Positions 24,079 through 27,174 of a stretch of DNA of 27,174 bases are shown in pieces. The position numbers and the translations under genes are program-made. Positions within the stretch are counted from its first letter, which is position 1; each line of letters starts with the position of its first letter. The notes beneath the pieces are model-generated. The model was given only the letters and a program-made list of their open reading frames with translations. It was not told where the DNA came from and did not search any database. Source of the DNA: Vibrio sp. UBA2441 (GTDB lineage: Bacteria; Pseudomonadota; Gammaproteobacteria; Enterobacterales; Vibrionaceae); the NCBI GenBank assembly GCA_002342685.1, contig DDQN01000047.1:1-27174 (forward strand), read 5' to 3'.

Positions 24079-25047
24079 ATGGAAGTTAAGCATTTTTTAG
24101 AAGCTGAGTTGTTTGAAAAATTATCATCAGAGCCTTCCATTTTTGAATTTCTTCATTCTAAATGTCTTGATGGCCTTTTTTTCCGTGATCTTGAAAGAAA
24201 TGAAGTCGAATGGATGAGTGATAGTTTTTGGAAGTTGCTTGGTTACGAACCCTCAGAAGTTGACGATAGTATTCAAAGTCGACGAAATAGAATTCACCCT
24301 GACGATCTAGTAACTGCACACGAAAACTATGTTATGCACTGCGATGACTCCAGCCATCCCTACGACCAGATAGTACGTTATAAGCACAAAGATGGTTCCT
24401 ATGTATGGGTTCGTTGTCGAGGAATGGTTATTCGTGATGATAGCGGTAAACCTATAAGGTTATTAGGCGTCCATTACGACGTTACCAAACTCAAAGAGAC
24501 CGAAGCCCTATTAAAGCAAAAGAATATTGAACTCGAAAAACTGGCCCGACATGATTATCAAACTTCCTTATTCAATCGCTATGCCTTTGCCGAAATTTTT
24601 GAACAGCAAGTTCTACTCGCTAGCAGAGAACAAGTTCCTCTATCACTTGCAATGATCGATATTGATCACTTCAAAAATATCAATGATAGTTTTGGTCATC
24701 AGCATGGTGACAAAGTTTTAATCGAAGTTGCGCATTGCCTTCAGAGTTTAGTTAGAGACAGTGACATATTAGGACGGTTTGGCGGAGAAGAGTTCATCGT
24801 TTTGATGTTTAATACTGGCCATAAAGAAGCAAGACTGGCAGCAGAAAGAATACGTAAGGGCATTGAACATTGCATTTTGTCTGGCACCAAACCTGTCACT
24901 GTTAGTGTCGGTATTTCTACATTAGGTGAGAAAAGCATTGCAGGGATCGACCTCGCTCCTTCAGAGATCTATGATGAAATGCTTTCTAGATCAGATAAGG
25001 CTCTTTATAAGGCAAAACAAACAGGAAGAAATAAAACCTGTGAATGA
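24079..25047 (+). CDS. PAS-GGDEF diguanylate cyclase
   Basis: A 322-residue cytoplasmic protein without membrane segments. Residues ~25-137 form a PAS domain with a PAC tail (MSDSFWKLLGYEPSEV, later DGSYVWVRCRGMVIRD and GVHYDVTKLKE), followed by a short helix and a GGDEF domain (~155-320). The active site is GGEEF at 235-239, with MIDIDHFKNINDSFGH metal-binding residues. The inhibitory I-site RDSD is at 226-229, five residues before GGEEF, so it should be an active, product-inhibited maker of cyclic di-GMP. AAGG lies seven bases before the ATG at 24079 but only one before the ATG at 24073, so I chose the former. It starts about 50 bases after yigB and may be read with it. The signal sensed is unknown. 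Confidence 0.9.
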   Translation: MEVKHFLEAELFEKLSSEPSIFEFLHSKCLDGLFFRDLERNEVEWMSDSFWKLLGYEPSEVDDSIQSRRNRIHPDDLVTAHENYVMHCDDSSHPYDQIVRYKHKDGSYVWVRCRGMVIRDDSGKPIRLLGVHYDVTKLKETEALLKQKNIELEKLARHDYQTSLFNRYAFAEIFEQQVLLASREQVPLSLAMIDIDHFKNINDSFGHQHGDKVLIEVAHCLQSLVRDSDILGRFGGEEFIVLMFNTGHKEARLAAERIRKGIEHCILSGTKPVTVSVGISTLGEKSIAGIDLAPSEIYDEMLSRSDKALYKAKQTGRNKTCE

Positions 25048-25129
25048 GATATTAAATAAAATCACACCAAGAAATTATTTTTATCTAGCATAGCGCACGC
25101 AATCGATTACTAGAAAACAATAGATAATT

Positions 25130-25162
25130 ATCGCTTATTACCTTATTTGTTGAATAAGCGAT
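25130..25162. repeat. Inverted repeat after the diguanylate cyclase gene
   Basis: ATCGCTTATT (25130-25139) and its exact complement (25153-25162) with a 13-base loop. It is about 80 bases past the GGDEF stop. The following bases are A/T-rich but not a clean T-run, so it could be a weak terminator or a regulator site for the alcohol dehydrogenase gene. Confidence 0.5.
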
Positions 25163-25273
25163 TGCTATTTATATTTAACAAATACACACTTTAAACATAT
25201 TTAGTTATATACCAATTTAATGCTAGATCAATATCACGATATCGAACCTAATTAGAGCAATTACTTTTTAAAC

Positions 25274-25297
25274 TTGTTTTAAATCAAAATATATAAT
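25274..25297 (+). promoter_or_regulatory. FNR-like box and -10 element of the alcohol dehydrogenase gene
   Basis: TTGTT-TTAA-ATCAA (25274-25287) differs by one base from the FNR consensus TTGAT-N4-ATCAA. A perfect TATAAT follows at 25292-25297. If that is the real -10, the box is centred near -23, not the usual activating -41.5, so it would suit repression or a different start point. Oxygen-linked control of a fermentative dehydrogenase is plausible but unproven. Confidence 0.35.
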
Positions 25298-25353
25298 CCC
25301 ATTATTATGCCAATCTATTTGTAGAAATTAATAACTATTAACGGAATATTAAA

Positions 25354-26502
25354 ATGGCAAGTGCATTTTTCATCCCTACTGTAAACCTTATGGGCGCTGG
25401 TTGCTTAACTGAAGCGACTGACAGCATTAAATCTCAAGGCTTTAAAAAAGGCCTTATCGTTACAGATAAAATTCTTAATCAAATTGGAATCGTAAAACAG
25501 GTTCAGGATCTATTAACTGAACGAGAAGTGACAACTGTTGTATTCGATGGCACTCAACCAAACCCAACTATTGGCAACGTTGAGGCAGGCCTTGAGCTTC
25601 TAAAAGAAAACGATTGTGACTTTGTTATCTCTCTGGGTGGTGGTTCACCACATGACTGTGCTAAAGGCATTGCACTTGTCGCTGCTAATGGTGGAAAAAT
25701 TGGTGATTACGAAGGCGTCGATCAATCCGCAAAGCCACAACTACCTTTAATTGCTATCAACACGACAGCAGGTACTGCTTCTGAAATGACTCGTTTTTGT
25801 ATCATTACGGACGAAGCACGACACATTAAGATGGCTATCGTTGATAAACACACTACACCACTAATATCTGTAAACGATCCTGAGTTGATGCTTGCTAAAC
25901 CTGCTTCTCTGACAGCCGCTACAGGTATGGACGCGCTTACCCATGCAGTCGAAGCGTATGTATCTATTGCCGCAACGCCTATCACTGATGCAGTAGCTAT
26001 TAAAGCAATTGAACTAATTCAAGCTCATCTCCGCAAAGCAGTATCACACGGTGATGACATTGAAGCTCGTGAGCAGATGGCCTATGCTCAATTCATGGCT
26101 GGTATGGCGTTCAACAATGCTTCTTTAGGCTATGTTCATGCTATGGCTCATCAACTTGGTGGTTTTTATGACCTGCCACACGGTGTATGTAACGCTATTC
26201 TTCTCCCTCACGTACAACGCTACAATGCACAAGTATGTCCTGAGCGCCTAACAGACGTTGCTAAAGCTATGGGTGTTGATGTAGAAGGTATGAACGCAGA
26301 ACAAGGCGCAGAAGCAGCGCTAGAAGCAATAGTTGCTCTATCTAAGGATGTTGGTATTCCAGCAGGGCTTAAAGAGCTTGGTGCTAAAAGTGATGACATC
26401 TCTGTGCTAGCTGATAACGCCCTTAAAGATGCGTGCGGATTTACAAATCCAAAGCAAGCAACTCATGAAGAAATCTCTGCAATATTTGAAGCGGCGTTAT
26501 AA
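25354..26502 (+). CDS. Iron-dependent alcohol dehydrogenase (group III, AdhB/YiaY type)
   Basis: A 382-residue NAD-dependent alcohol/aldehyde dehydrogenase of the Fe-ADH family. The dinucleotide motif GGGSPHDCAK is at 95-104. Metal ligands are Asp193 and His197 (GMDALTHAVEAY), His262 (GYVHAMAHQLGG) and His276 (LPHGVCNAILLPHV). Length and pattern match Zymomonas ADH II and E. coli YiaY; likely substrates are ethanol/acetaldehyde or similar short alcohols. The codon pattern is regular and the start ACGGAAT-ATTAAA-ATG is modest. It has its own upstream region and terminator, so it is a single-gene unit. I do not assign a gene symbol because the family has several paralogues. Confidence 0.93.
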   Translation: MASAFFIPTVNLMGAGCLTEATDSIKSQGFKKGLIVTDKILNQIGIVKQVQDLLTEREVTTVVFDGTQPNPTIGNVEAGLELLKENDCDFVISLGGGSPHDCAKGIALVAANGGKIGDYEGVDQSAKPQLPLIAINTTAGTASEMTRFCIITDEARHIKMAIVDKHTTPLISVNDPELMLAKPASLTAATGMDALTHAVEAYVSIAATPITDAVAIKAIELIQAHLRKAVSHGDDIEAREQMAYAQFMAGMAFNNASLGYVHAMAHQLGGFYDLPHGVCNAILLPHVQRYNAQVCPERLTDVAKAMGVDVEGMNAEQGAEAALEAIVALSKDVGIPAGLKELGAKSDDISVLADNALKDACGFTNPKQATHEEISAIFEAAL

Positions 26503-26533
26503 ACAATATAATTAACAAAGCAAACCATTAATT

Positions 26534-26560
26534 AAAGGCACTAATAGAAAGTGCCTTTTT
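26534..26560 (+). terminator. Intrinsic terminator after the alcohol dehydrogenase gene
   Basis: AAAGGCACT (26534-26542), a seven-base loop and its exact complement (26550-26558) ending in a run of five T. It lies 31 bases after the stop codon. Confidence 0.92.
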
Positions 26561-26840
26561 AACACACCCAACATTAGAACTATATGTAATATTAATAAAT
26601 ATGATTTTTATTTCAGCCAACCGTTTGCTAATAATATATAATCAATAACCATCCAGCTTATTTTTATTGTTTATATAGATTCATTAAATACATTATTCAT
26701 CTATCACCTATTATTATAATTTCTATAACCATAAAACATCAGTATAAATTAACTCTATTTATTCACTATAGATTGATGGTTCTCATTCTTACCATATAGC
26801 ATAGCGACCTATTTCCAAGCGAACGAAGATCTTTTATCGA
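26561..26840. other. Very AT-rich gene-free stretch
   Basis: 280 bases with very low G+C and no ORF of note. It could contain the promoter for the structured block that follows, but I cannot point to one with confidence. Confidence 0.5.
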
Positions 26841-26841
26841 C

Positions 26842-27174
26842 TTACGAAATAGGGACCATTTCTATTTCGTAACTGATGTTATTAGTACAGCCTCATAAGG
26901 ACTGGGTATAACTGAATCCTTACATTCAAGCTTCTCAGCTTCTTAGTTTCTTAAATAAGGGTTTCGTTAACGAGACTCCCTCTTTCGAAGACCCTGTGCC
27001 CCCGGCACGTGAGACAGGCCCCTACTCTAACAAAAAGGCTAATATCTACATGGATGGAGTGTATGCCAAATAATGTCGGGAACATTATTGGCACAACTGA
27101 ACTACGACGTGCAGGGATGCAGTAATGCCACGGAGACCATGGATGGTCAAGAGTGATCACTTCACTGTGTCTAT
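26842..27174 (+). ncRNA. Candidate structured RNA or long leader, cut by the window edge
   Basis: This gene-free stretch is clearly richer in G+C than the sequence before it and contains at least seven hairpins. They are: an 11-bp perfect stem (26842-26852/26862-26872, loop beginning GGACC); TAAGGA/TCCTTA (26896-26901/26917-26922); a bulged stem with TTAA loop (26959-26980); GTGCC-CCC-GGCAC (26996-27008); a 12-bp stem with one bulged A and loop CGGGA (27064-27093); TGCA-GGGA-TGCA (27110-27121); and GACCA-TGGA-TGGTC (27135-27148). The last three show GGA in the loop, and CATGGATGG occurs twice (27049, 27138). GGA in hairpin loops is the CsrA-binding pattern of CsrB-type sRNAs, but spacing and density are lower than in classical CsrB. 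The strand is assumed from the GGA loops. The overlapping minus-strand reading frame is not a convincing protein. Confidence 0.35.

Larger units (their letters stand above)
25048..25353. other. AT-rich intergenic region before the alcohol dehydrogenase gene
   Basis: 306 bases without a gene. It holds the inverted repeat at 25130-25162, an FNR-like dyad at 25274-25287 and a consensus -10 hexamer TATAAT at 25292-25297 without a good -35 at the usual distance. The rest shows nothing recognisable. Confidence 0.5.

Noticed and set aside
26951..27160. Minus-strand ORF of 69 residues in the right-end block
   Set aside because: No family resemblance and no ribosome site seen; the DNA is dominated by hairpins, which explains the sequence better than coding.
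26880..27174. Possible rRNA operon leader, RNase P RNA, tmRNA, SRP RNA, 6S RNA or integron repeat
   Set aside because: I compared remembered conserved cores of these (for example the rRNA boxA, the tmRNA start, the SRP GGAAG loop and the integron repeat core) and found none in the visible part.
26842..27174. Firm call of a CsrB-type sRNA
   Set aside because: Only three or four GGA loops are visible, no VarA/UvrY-type upstream site (TGTAAG dyad) was found, and the 3' end is outside the window; kept as a candidate only.

Overview
The window reads as chromosomal DNA of a marine gammaproteobacterium of the Vibrio type (Vibrionaceae). I base this on gene content, gene order and the close protein resemblance to Escherichia/Vibrio families, not on a database search. 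Overall base composition is moderately AT-rich. No tRNA, recognisable rRNA, CRISPR array, transposase or phage gene was seen.

Layout. (1) 1-1480: the 5' end of ftsY (minus strand, running off the left edge) is divergent from rsmD-yhhL, which ends at a strong bidirectional terminator. (2) 1489-3640: a minus-strand series of small genes: yhgN (MarC family), yecH-like, yhhN-like, and a small membrane-anchored protein with an RNxxxH (HEPN-type) motif. (3) 3804-4817: a minus-strand membrane acyltransferase. (4) 4895-8178: a complete minus-strand arsenic operon arsR-gapdh-phosphatase-arsJ with its own promoter, operator candidate and terminator. GAPDH plus ArsJ is the known route that turns arsenate into 1-arseno-3-phosphoglycerate and exports it. 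The tyrosine-phosphatase-like protein between them is the least explained member. (5) 8318-11981: pldB, yigL, an unrecognised lipoprotein and a DTW-domain tRNA-modifying enzyme, all on the plus strand. (6) 12008-16137: hemC-hemD-hemX-hemY, the tetrapyrrole operon, on the minus strand, divergent from (7) cyaA (16486-19017, TTG start, CRP-like site upstream). (8) cyaY (minus) is divergent from the plus-strand run lptM-lysA-dapF-DUF484-xerC-yigB, followed by a PAS-GGDEF diguanylate cyclase where E. coli has uvrD. (9) 25354-26502: an iron-dependent alcohol dehydrogenase with its own terminator. (10) 26503-27174: no credible gene. The first part is very AT-rich; the last ~330 bases hold at least seven hairpins and look like a structured RNA cut by the window edge.

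Most of the window is conserved housekeeping sequence: protein targeting, rRNA/tRNA modification, haem and cAMP synthesis, lysine/peptidoglycan precursors and chromosome dimer resolution. The parts that deserve attention are the right-end structured block, the phosphatase and the perfect intra-operon hairpin of the ars operon, and the membrane-anchored HEPN-like protein.
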